NCBI RefSeq assembly: GCF_001680005.1
Contig: NC_033563.1
Span: 1,364,001-1,428,000 of the forward strand
DNA from: Plasmodium coatneyi
Taxonomy: Eukaryota; Apicomplexa; Aconoidasida; Haemosporida; Plasmodiidae
Length of the DNA: 64,000 nt
Direction: 5' to 3'
Positions 22,302 through 33,349 of the stretch are shown in pieces. Both the position numbers and the translations under genes were made by a program. Each line of letters opens with the position of its first letter. The first letter of the stretch is position 1. The notes under the pieces are model-generated. The model saw nothing but the letters and a program-made list of their open reading frames with translations. It was not told where the DNA came from and did not search any database.

Positions 22302-25300
22302 TCAAGTGTTGCGCAATAAATTATCCAAATATATTTCTTTGTCATGAACACTCTCTTCCATTTCACATTCTTCTATTACCAATGCAAGGATAAGCATCCA
22401 TAACTTTGCTATGGATTGTTCCTTCTTATAGGATTGTCGATCCAGTTGTGGATTCTTCAGTACGCTCACATTGGAGCATGGAATTTTTCCAGTAGCCCTT
22501 TCCGTTTCCACTCCCAACACATTTTCCCTTTCCAACACTTCTTTTACTCTTAACCCATTTTTTGGCCCTAACACTTCTTTAACTCCTAACACATTTCCTG
22601 CTCCTAACACTTCCTCCACTCCTGGCAATTCCTTGACACTTAACACTTTCTCCATCGCTAACGCATTTTCTGGCCCTAACAGTTCTAACGTTTCTTTTAC
22701 TCTTAACACATTTTCTGGACCTAATAATTCTTCCACTTCTAACACATTCTCTGGCCCTAACACTTCTTGCACCCCTGGCAATTCCTTCACGCCTAACACT
22801 CTTTCCAAACCTGACGCATGCTCTGGTCCTAATACTTCTAATGTTTCCTTCACTTTTATCACATTTTCTTGCGTTAACATTTCTTCCATTTCTAATACAT
22901 TTCCTGGTCCTAACACTTCTTCCACCCCTGGCAATTCTTTGACCCCTAACACTTTTTCCACCCCTGACGCATGCTCTGGTCCTAATACTTCTAACGTTTC
23001 CTTCACTTTTAACACATTTTCTGGACCTAACAATTCTTCCACTTCTAACACACTTTCTGGTCCTAGCACTTCTTCCATTCCTGGCAATTCCTTGACCCCT
23101 AACACTCTTTCCAAACCTGACGCATGCTCTGGTCCTAATACTTCTAACGTTTCCTTCACTTTTAACACATTTTCTGGACCTAACAATTCTTCCATTTCTA
23201 ATACATTTCCTGGTCCTAACACTTCTTCCACCCCTGGCAATTCTTTGACCCCTAACACTTTTTCCACCCCTGACGCATTTTCTGGCCCTAACAGTTCTAA
23301 CGTTTCTTTTACTCTTAACACATTTTCTGGACCTAATAATTCTTCCACTTCTAACACATTCTCTGGCCCTAACACTTCTTGCACCCCTGGCAATTCCTTC
23401 ACGCCTAACAATCTTTCCACCCCTGACGCATGCTCTGGTCCTAATACTTCTAACGTTTCCTTCACTTTTAACACATTTTCTGGACCTAACAATTCTTCCA
23501 CTTCTAACACACTTTCTGGTCCTAGCACTTCTTGCACCCCTGGCAATTCCTTGACCCCTAACACTCTTTCCAAACCTGACGCATGCTCTGGTCCTAACAC
23601 TTCTAACGTTTCCTTCACTTTTAACACATTTTCTGGTGCTAACTCTTCTTCCACTTCTAACACATTCTCTGGTCCTAGGACTTCTTCCACTCCTGGCAAT
23701 TCCCTGACCCCTAGCACTTTTTCCGCCTCTAACGCATGTTCTGGCCCTAACACTTCTAATGTTTCTTTTACTCTTAACACATTTTCTGGACCTAATAATT
23801 CTTCCACTTCTAACACATTCTCTGGCCCTAACACTTCTTGCACCCCTGGCAATTCCTTCACGCCTAACAATCTTTCCGCCTCTAACGCATGCTCTGGTCC
23901 TAACACTTCTAACGTTTCTTTCACTTTTAACACATTTTCTGGCGTTAACATTTCTTCCATTTCTAATACATTTCCTGGTCCTAACACTTCTTCCACCCCT
24001 GGCAATTCTTTGACCCGTAGCACTTTTTCCACCCCTGACGCATGTTCTGGCCCTAACACTTCTAATGTTTCCTTCACACTTAACACATTTTCTTCTCCTA
24101 ACAATTCTTCCACTTCTAACACATTTTCTGGTCCTAACACTTCTTGCACTCCTGGCAATTCCTTCACCCCTAATAATCTTTCCTCCTCTAATGCACTTTC
24201 GGGTACTAAGACTTCTAGCGTTTCTTTCACTCTTAACACATTTTCTTCTCCTAACAATTCTTCGACCTCGAACACATTTTCTGGTCCTAATACTTCTTCT
24301 ACCCCTGGCAATTCCTTGACCGCTAACACTCCTTCCACACCTAACGCATGCTCTGGTCCTAACACTTCTAACGTTTCTTTCACTTTTAACACATTTTCTG
24401 GCGTTAACATTTCTTCCATTTCTAATACATTTCCTGGTCCTAACACTTCTTCCACTCCTTGCAATTTTTCTGCCCCTAACGCATGCTCTGGTCCTAACAC
24501 TTCTAACGTTTCTTTCACTTTTAACACATTTTCTGGCGTTAACATTTCTTCCATTTCTAATACATTTCCTGGTCCTAACACTTCTTCCACCCCTGGCAAT
24601 TCTTTGACCCGTAGCACTTTTTCTACCCCTGACGCATGCTCTGGTCCTAATACTTCTAACGTTTCCTTCACTTTTAACACATTTTCTGGACCTAACAATT
24701 CATCCACTTCTAACACATTCTCTGGTCCTAGCACTTCTTCCACCCCTGGCAATTCTTTGACCCCTAACACTTTTTCCACCCCTGACGCATTTTCTGGTCC
24801 TAATACTTCTAACGTTTCCTTCACTTTTAACACATTTTCTTCTCCTAACAATTCTTCGACCTCTAACACATTCTCTGGTCCTAGCACTTCTTCCACTCCT
24901 AGCAATTCCTTGACCCCTAGCACTTTTTCCGCCTCTAACGCATGTTCTGGCCCTAATACTTCTAATGTTTCTTTCACTTTTAACACATTTTCTTCTCCTA
25001 ACAATTCATCCAGTTCTAACACATTTTCTGGACCCAACACTTCTTCCACCCCTGGTAATTCTTTCACCCCTAGCACTTTTTCCACCCCTAACGGATGCTT
25101 TGGTCCTAACACTTCTAACGTTTCCTTCACTTTTAACACATTTTCTGGACCTAACAATTCATCCACTTCTAACACATTCTCTGGTCCTAGCACTTCTTGC
25201 GCTCCTAGCAATTCCTTGACCCCTAGCACTTTTTCTGCCCCTAACGGATGCTCTGGTCCTAACACTTCTAACGTTTCTTTCACTTTTAACACATTTTCTG

Positions 25301-28300
25301 GACCGAACAATTCTTCCACTTCTAACACATTCTCTGGCCCTAACAGTTCTTGCACTCCTGGCAATTCTTTGACCCCTAACACCCTTTCCACGCCTAACGG
25401 ATGCTCTGGTCCTAACACTTCTAACGTTTCTTTCACTTTTAACACATTTTCTGGACCGAACAATTCTTCCACTTCTAATACATTTTCTGGTCCTAACACT
25501 TCTTCCACTCCTGGCAATTCCTTGACCCCTAGTACTCTTTCCTGCTCTAAAGCATTTTCTGGTTTCAACACTTCTAATGTTTCCTTCACACTTAACACAT
25601 TTTCTTCTCCTAACAATTCTTCCACTTCTAATACATTCTCTGGTCCTAGCAGTTCCAACACTTCTTTCACCCTTAACACATTTTCTTCTGCTAAATCTTC
25701 TTCCAGATCTAACGCATTTTCTGGTCCCAACACTTCAAACACTTCTTTCACCCTTAACACATTTTCATCTGCTAAATCTTCTTCCACCTCTAACGCATTT
25801 TCTGGTCCCAACACTTCAAACACTTCTTTCACCTTTAACACATTTTCTTCTTCTAACGGTTTTTCTATTTTTAACACATTTTTTGGATTTAACACTTCTT
25901 TTACTCTTAACACATTTTCTGGCCCTAACGGATCTTCCGCTTTCACCGTTACGTTACCTCGTTGTACTACTAATTTATTTAGTGCATCCTCCGAATTGTT
26001 TAATAAATGAATAAACCAATCTGTTTTGTTGTATGTTTCCATAAGGGAATGTTGCATTGAAACCCACCATTTCCACGCATCTTTCTTTTTTTTTTGCCTT
26101 TCTGTGGATGCAATATCACCATGGTCGTGTACTTCACCCTGTTTATTCTGTCCCATAGTCAAATGAAGTTTTTGATGTTCCTTCCAACTTACCTTTAAGT
26201 CGTGGAACCAACCTTGTGTTTTAATATCAACTAACACCTTCATATTTCCTTCGATCCAATTAATCCAATAAGGGACATTGCATGTTGGGACACCGGTTGA
26301 GGACTGATGTTCATTCTTTGAAGAAGAATGATTCTTTAAGGAAGGAAGATTTCCTAAATAAAGAAGATTCCTTAAAGAAGTAAGATCCCCCGAGAGGGGA
26401 AGGTTCTCTAAAGAAGGAAGATTCTGCTCTTGTGTTCCTTTTTCTATGTTTTTTTCTTTTTTGCACTCCGAGCTCATATATTCTTCCACAATGATTTTAA
26501 TAAAGTCCTTGTGAACTAGTTTGGTGTCCCCCTTTTGACATTCGTCTAAGACTTCAAAATGGATATCAATAATAGTCTTGCAGGTGACACGTTTCCTTTG
26601 CTGCATTTTTCTCCTATGTCTGGGCTCGCGCACCTTAACCATGTCATACCCATAAGGCGCATACCCTATCGTTATATCCTCCTGTTCCACATTATCAAGG
26701 AGTTGTTCTTCCAAAGTTGGAGGACCACGTACTGGATGAGCTCTTCTGTAACGTCGTCTTCGCTTACCGAGGGTAAAATACTAAGAAAAACAAAAAAGAA
26801 AGAAAGAGAATGTTTTTTAGGGTATGAAATTTTGTTCGTACGACCGGAACAATTATTATAAAATAAGTATGAAGTGTACATCTAAGGTAAAAAAAGGTAT
26901 GAAGAAGGGGGAATGTTTGCTCCTTTTTTATTTTTTTTAATTTTTTTCTTTTTTTTTCTTCTTTTTTTCGACTCTTTCTTCTTATTTTATTTTTTTTTTT
27001 TTTTTTCCAGCTTTTATTTTTTTCTCTGTATGCACACCTTAGATACATACTCCTGCCTAAACACGTGAACACCACGCCACATTGTTGTTCTCATACCCGG
27101 AAACACACACCCTTAAATGCGAAATCCTACACAAACACCCTAAAATGTGAAATACTACACACACATACACCACTTAAATACGAAATCCTACACACACTCC
27201 CTAAAATGCGAAATCTTACACACATCCTTAAATGCGAAATCCTATACACACCCTAAAATGCAATATCTACATACACACACCCTAAAATGCGATTTCCTAC
27301 ACACATACACCCTAAAATGCGAAATCCTACATACACCCCCTAAAATGCGAAATCCTACACACACCCCTAAAATGCGAAATCCTATATACACCCTAAAATG
27401 TGAAATCCTGTACACACCCTGAATCGTACACCTGTAAATCCCACACCCTAAATGTGAAATGCTATACCTTAAGGGTGAAACCTTATACACACCAAAGTGC
27501 GAAAGTCCTATACACCCCTAGGTGTGAAATCCTACACACACCCCCACGCATTCATTCACCTTAATTTTTTTTTTTATTCTTTTACTTCTTTTTTTCCCCT
27601 TTCTCTTTTTATTTGTTTTTTTTCTTTTCTTTTTATTCTTTTATTCTTTTCTTTCTTTTTTTCGTTCTTTTCTTCTAATATGAATTTTTTTTTTTTTCTT
27701 TGCAGAATATACAATTTCTTTTTTTTTTTTTTTCTTACCTTCCAAAGAAGGATAACGGTCACAACAATTCCGACTAATGCGGGGATAATAGGAATGTATG
27801 GGATTAAAGTATTAATAAAGTTGACTTCCTTAAGTTTGGGTGGAGTTTGTTTTAGTCCACTTTTCTCCACTGGAACCTGTTTCTTCCCACTTGCTGACGT
27901 TATCTTTGTTACTTCGTTGATAGCTGTTGTTGCTGCTCCATCTCTGGAGGGAGCTATTGGACTCCCTTTGGGACCTTGTAAACCGGGTTCCTGAGTATCA
28001 CCCCCAGGAGCTTCGGTCTGCTTGGGAACTCCAGTGACTTCATTGGCTCTATCGGGACCAGACGGCCGTTGCTCCGGAGCAGTGGGAGCGGAACTGGATA
28101 CGACACTATTCATATTCTCTTCACCCTCCCCCTCCGTATTTTCTTGCTCTGTAGCATGATCAACCACTTTGCCATCTTCTTGTCTGCTCTCATCTGTTGA
28201 AGCAGATTGTGCAAGACCATTTTTACTCACTTGTCCAGTAGTAACCTCATCAGACTCAGGACCCTGTGCGCTATTATTTTGACTATTATTAGGTTCAGCG

Positions 28301-29217
28301 ACGGGTTCAGCCTGCTCAGTACTTCCCATGCTGCCATGTGTAGTCTGAATATCCTTGTCACTATCAGTCTTAAGGTGAATATCGGGTTCTTTACTTGTTG
28401 TCACCGCTCCTGGTGTAGACTTCTGTAATCCACTTTCATCCTCCTTGTATGAACTCGCTTTTAGTATTATTGTATTCCCCCCTACATCTATCTCCCCTGT
28501 CCTTCTGTATACGGTGTTTCCACAGGCACCCTTTTTTTTTAAACTTCCTATTTTTCCATGTACTTTTTTTTCCCACTTCGACTCTTTTTTCTGAAGGTAC
28601 ATTTTTACGTCGTTTATATTGGAATCATTGTCCCCTTCGTATTTACACTCCTGATAGGTTACCGCTATTTTCATGTACCCCGTCCATTGTTGCACTATAT
28701 GCTTAATATATTCATACATGTTCCTCGGATCACAATTTTCATCCTTATAGTATTCTAACCATAGGTTCATAATTCCACATCGTACATTTCGACCAATGCT
28801 CCACGTACGTGCATTTTTTCCTGTAAATAATCCGCCAAAGTCCTCTACAGTTGCAATTATATAATTTCTTAACATTACTTTGCAAAAATATTGATCCATC
28901 TCATTTACTCCTTTTTCTCTTACTCCATTCTTTTCACCGCATACACTCTTCAGAACTACTATTTCATTCTTGTTGTTTATTTCCTCCGACAATTTTTCCA
29001 TAAACTCCTTCTCTGTATTTGCATTATTTTCCTGTAGATAAATAAATTATATTTATATACACATATATATATTCCTTAATTAATAATACTATCTACATTT
29101 TACATTTAACTAAATATTAATATGCTTATTGAGATTATTCATTCTACAGGTAGATAGATTATATTATACCTTCCATAGTTTCTGAAGTATTCCATTTATT
29201 TCATTTTCTTTCGTCAT
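22302..29217 (-). CDS. SICAvar with giant repeat-bearing cytoplasmic tail
   Basis: A three-exon SICAvar of about 1939 residues. Exon 1 (29217-29170) encodes MTKENEINGILQKLWK with donor GTATAA. Exon 2 (29031-27739) holds one Cys-rich SICA domain (QYFCKVMLRNYI, ARTWSIGRNVRC, YQECKYEG, ACGNTVY), a long acidic Ser/Glu/Thr stalk and the membrane segment IIPALVGIVVTVILLWK. Exon 3 (26780-22302) begins YFTLGKRRRRYRRAHPVRGP and encodes about 1492 residues: the SICA C-terminal motif IIDIHFEVLDECQKGD, a Trp-rich part (PYWINWIEGNMKVLVDI, GWFHDLKVSWKEHQKLHL, DAWKWWVSMQHS), about 1170 residues of acidic 51-residue repeats, then AKLWMLILALVIEECEMEE and a stop. All junctions are phase 0. The other SICAvar here has a 142-residue tail. 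Trp-rich domains shared with SURFIN, PfEMP1 and Pf332 are known for SICAvar tails; I have not seen a repeat insertion of this size described, but I cannot search. Confidence 0.88.
22600..25930 (-). repeat. 153-base tandem repeat array in SICAvar cytoplasmic exon
   Basis: Twenty units of 153 bases, recognised by the VKETLE hexapeptide once per unit, run from about 25600 down to 22684, with more diverged half-units on both sides. Each 51-residue unit holds four related sub-repeats, such as VLGPENVLEVEE, LLGPENVLKVKETLE, VLGPEHASGVEK and VLGVKELPGVEE. One unit (near 24470) lacks 18 bases. Because the unit length is divisible by three and few stop triplets occur in it, several other frames also stay open. 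Confidence 0.95.
27060..27545 (-). repeat. Tandem repeat in the last intron of the three-exon SICAvar
   Basis: About fifteen copies, on the minus strand, of a unit close to GTAGGATTTCGCATTTTAGG with TGTGTG spacers. It lies in the intron between the membrane exon (ends 27739) and the cytoplasmic exon (starts 26780). Copies near the 27545 end are more diverged. A poly-T/poly-pyrimidine stretch flanks the acceptor side on the minus strand. Confidence 0.9.
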
Positions 29218-29893
29218 AATTGTATTATTCTGCTATAAGGGTCTTTTATGTTAAAACAAACATTGACACATATTTTGTCGTATACATATATTTCCTTCTG
29301 ACGTCCCTACTTTTTCTTTTTTCCATTCTGCTATTTAAAAAAAAAACTCCTTTTATAATTGTACTATATATTTTCCATATTTTCCAAAAGAAAAAAAATT
29401 ATAGACAGAAATATGTTAGACCAACATTGTCTTCTATATTTCCCTAAAAACATCCGTTCATGAAAATTCATCAAAAAAAAAAAAAAATTGTCAAAAAAAA
29501 AATATTCCCATACAATAATTATCATAAAAAATATTACCAAAAAAAAAAAAGCCCTAAAAAATTCGTCCCAAAAAACTGCTCATCATCGTAATTATTTCAT
29601 ACATGCCCTATATTATGTGAAAAAAAAAAAAAAAAAAAAAAAACAATAGTAACTTCACACAGCAAGGTACCGCAACACACAATTAAAAAGAACTCATCCT
29701 GACGCAAAACTACTGTTCCCTCTTGCGACAATATTTTCCACGGCTTATTTCTACTTTTACCATTTTTATAAGGTCATATTTGTCTGTGTCAAGTGTTATG
29801 TAACTTCTTGGGATATACTTTTCGTCATTCCAGGGAATTCTGCGTAATAAACTATATACCCTTTTTTACTCCGTTTTTTTTTTTCATCATACG
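29218..29893. promoter_or_regulatory. Divergent promoter region of SICAvar and fucose synthase
   Basis: Only 676 bases separate the minus-strand SICAvar start (29217) from the plus-strand fucose synthase start (29894). The stretch is very AT-rich with A runs at 29475-29487 and 29621-29643. It must hold both 5' ends. No specific motif could be recognised. Confidence 0.5.
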
Positions 29894-31364
29894 ATGACAA
29901 GGGTTTGCCTGGTAACTGGGGGCACCGGTCTGCTGGGAAATAGTTTACGGGAAGTAATAAAAAAGGAATCGCCTCAGTTTGTAGAAAATGAAAATGAGAT
30001 AATTGTAAATTCGGGGGATAACAATGTAATCAAGAAATATATTTTTTTAAGTTCGAAGATGTGTGATTTAAAAAATTTTGATGAAGCGCAAAAATTTTTT
30101 GTAGAAAACGAAATTACGGACATCGTGCATTTTGCGGCATGTGTAGGTGGTCTGTACGCGAATAAAAACAACAACCTGCAGTTTTTGGTGGACAATTTGG
30201 AGATTAATTTAAACGTGGTTAAACTCTGCCACAAGAATTCGGTAAGGAGGGAAGAAAGGAAAAAAAGTCATACGCAAGCGTGCTCGTGCGGTTGTATGTA
30301 TCTATGTATATATGCACGCGTGAATGGAGCGAACCGTTACATGCTCAAGAATGGGATCCCCCGAATATGTGAAATTTGGCACACATTGATAAAAGAGTTT
30401 GTCTCAAATGGGGGAAAATATGTGTGCACAAAACCGTTGTCTAGTCTAGGAAAAAATATAAAGACTTGGTGGAAGACCAGAACAATGAACTCCGCGTGGG
30501 AGCTTCGTCTCTTCATGAATATAAAAAAATAAATCTCCTCTTTTTTATTCATATGTTATAGATTACGAGAGGAATATTTACCCTGTCCACTTGTGTCTTC
30601 CCAGAGAAATGCAATTTACCTTTAACTGAAGAAGACATACATGAGGGAAGGTGTCACCTAAGCAATGAAGGATACAGCGTGTCAAAAAGAGTTCTGGAAG
30701 TGTTGGTGAGATTTTACAGAGAAAAATACAACTACCAGTGGATTTGTATAATACCTACAAATGTATACGGCAAATACGACAACTTCAACTTAGCCTCTTC
30801 GCACGTAGTGCCTTCTATTATTCATAAGATGTATTTGGCAAAAGGTAATTCAAAACTGTTGCTCATTTTGAGGGATGCGGGGAAAATTTCTTTCTTGCGA
30901 AATGGAACTTAAAAATGGTTACATGTGTATATGTGCACATATACGAACACATATGTGTGCTTTTTTTTTTTTTTTTTTTTTTTTTCCTCAGCGAACAATA
31001 CGGACGTGCGGCTCATGGGTGACGGGACGGCTGTCCGCCAATTTATTTACAACAGAGACATAGCCACCATTTTGCTCTACATCCTCAACACGTATTATTG
31101 CAAGTATTTCACGATAGTTAAGGATGGAATTTACAGCGTTATATTATCCACTAATTTGCCTTCAAATGGTACGCACATAAATGTGTGCTAAAAAATATGC
31201 ATGTACATTTTTGAATAAAATTTCCGCACAACAGTGTTGCTCCGTTTGTTACTTTTACAGAATTAACCATTAAAGAGTTGGCGGGGAAAATTAAACATTT
31301 CCTAAAATTCGACAAAGAAGTATTGGTTCGTCCGTAAAAAAAAAAATATATATATCTGTACATA

Positions 31365-31397
<33 letters not shown>

Positions 31398-31865
31398 CTT
31401 CTTAAAATGCCCTAAATGAACAAAATTTGAACCCCCTTTTGCTTAGTTTGACGAAACAGCGGATAACGGAATTCACCGAAAGGTTTCAACATAAGAACGA
31501 ATGAAAAATTCCAGGAAAAAGGGCGTTTGTCTGCTATATAAGTTTATCTTTACAGTGAAAAAATATATATTTTTTTTTCCTTTTTTTAGACATCAAGCAA
31601 TGACAAGTTAATGAAAATTTTGGATAACTCTTTCGCGTTTACTGACATGGACAAGGGTAAAATAAAAATGCGAAAAAATAAAGTAAAAATAAATTAAATA
31701 CTCTGTAACGCTCCTCAGTTTGTAATCGAATCGAAATGAAAGAGCGCGTTATGCGCAGTTTCCTTCTTTAACATATGTAACACATTTAATGCACAATGCA
31801 ACATTGCAGGTTTGGAAGAAACGATCAATTGGTTCATTGGCGCGTACGAGAGCGTAAGAAGGTGA
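29894..31865 (+). CDS. FS: GDP-L-fucose synthase, seven exons
   Basis: The epimerase/reductase that makes GDP-L-fucose from GDP-4-keto-6-deoxymannose in the cytosol, the last step of the de novo route that follows GDP-mannose dehydratase. Exons: 29894-30241, 30562-30844, 30992-31168, 31261-31325, 31447-31482, 31590-31656 and 31810-31865; all phases agree and give 343 residues, near the usual 320. Short-chain dehydrogenase features: the NADP loop VTGGTGLLG at residue 7, HFAACVGGLYAN, the catalytic Ser in LSTCVFP, the Tyr-Lys pair in GYSVSKR, IPTNVYGKYDNFN and RQFIYNRDIA. The exon 4 donor (GTTCGT at 31326) is weak but keeps the family match EVLFDET. One intron carries a TA microsatellite (31366-31397). 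No key residue is missing. Confidence 0.95.
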
Positions 31866-32705
31866 CATTCCGGAGATGGCAAATTTGCAGGCGCGCCCTT
31901 TACACACATGGTGTGTTATTTTTCCAAACCGTTTTACTCAGTCTACCTACCTCTATTACAATTATTTGACAACTAACGAACTCTTGTAGAGTGCCTAAAA
32001 AAAAACTGACGTGCGAGAGGGCTTCCACCCCACGCGCATTTGCACTTCTAAAATTTATTTCCAAGTGGAAAAATAAATAAATAAATATACACATAAAAAT
32101 GCATACACACCATCTTAATCGTCCCATAAATGGAGCATACAATAATGTGCGAAGCATTTGTAAAGAAAAAAAAAAAAAATGCTGCGTTGTAGGATTCAAA
32201 AGCACAAATTAATTTAATAGGGGAGTGACACATATGGCCTGTATATGTGTATGATTCCTATACTACGCGCACCATATATATTCTCCGGGACGACCCGAAC
32301 CTGTGTTATACTACTTGTTTGAAGCTTAACCCGGTGATGCGTAAAAATGGGGGCATTTCTTTTTTACTTTTCATTCTATAAGCGCACTGTGAACCATAGA
32401 CGGGTGTGAAGAAGCTCTTTTTTATTTTTCTATTCGAAATATAACTCGCGATTAAACAAATTTTATAAATATTTACAAATTCGTGAATGTGTATTCCCTT
32501 TCAAAGTTGTCCCCCTATAACATTTTATACTTTTTACTATTACGCGTAATGCATACTTTTCCACTTGTAGGTTTTCATTACCTCTAAAATTCCTTTACAC
32601 CAGGTAAATCTTTTATGGACCTTCTTTTGCCATTGTACTGGTTTTATCACGAGAAAAATAACATCCGTCTCGTAACAATTGGGTATATAAAAAGATAGTT
32701 ACAAG

Positions 32706-32736
<31 letters not shown>

Positions 32737-33349
32737 TCTCCTTCCGAGGAATGCTATACCAAATGAAGATACTTTCACCAGCTGGTGTAACTTTGTTTTA
32801 CCTTTGCCTTAGGTCATTTGCAAAAATGTTTACATGTTAGCGTTTAAGCCTTTTTGCACCAGGCATATGTATTGCGCGTGTACGCGCGTTTGTATGTATT
32901 ACTGCGCGCTAGCGTGCATGTAAATGTAAAAAAGGTCACGTCAAAGCATCGTTAAGGAGAGGCCCCTAGGGATGTAGGCCCTCTAACCCGCCATGCATTT
33001 ATCGTCAAATATTCACATATATTGCACAGGGCATATAATAACCTTCTGTGGTGTTATATATATATATGCTTGTTATGCGCATGTTCGTCCGTTCGTGTGG
33101 GTGCTATGTTGCCATCACGATGTACGCGCTGATGCGTACGTTTCGCCCTTCTCACATGTGACAATCTTGTGCAAGCCAGCACAGTTCAAGGTGGCGAGGG
33201 TTCTGCGCGCCTCCGTCAACAAGCACGAGTGTACGTTTATCGACAAGGTTGACCCACCTGACGTACCTACTTATCGCCCATTTTCCGCTTAACCTGTGTT
33301 CATCCCGTTAAAAGCTAGCGCCGCATCACAACCCCCTCATGGTTGCAAA
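31866..33349. other. Intergenic between fucose synthase and eIF2B delta
   Basis: About 1.5 kb, holding the 3' end of fucose synthase and the promoter of eIF2B delta. Poly-T at 32710-32737. A 99-codon frame at 32993-33292 has no family features. No supported gene. Confidence 0.4.

Noticed and set aside
22471..26010. 1179-codon plus-strand frame of Asn/Ser/Thr-rich repeats
   Set aside because: It is the complement of the SICAvar repeat array. The minus-strand frame continues in both directions into recognisable SICA and Trp-rich domains and has splice signals; this one has none.
27065..27490. Frames on both strands at 27.1-27.5 kb (HTHTPLKCEIL type)
   Set aside because: They come from the second copy of the same intronic repeat.
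20095..27545. CRISPR-like regular repeats
   Set aside because: Repeat and spacer are both low-complexity, lie in introns of a eukaryotic gene, and there are no unique spacers or cas genes.
32993..33292. 99-codon frame upstream of eIF2B delta
   Set aside because: No signal peptide, no domain, no splice connection in phase to eIF2B delta, composition like intergenic DNA.
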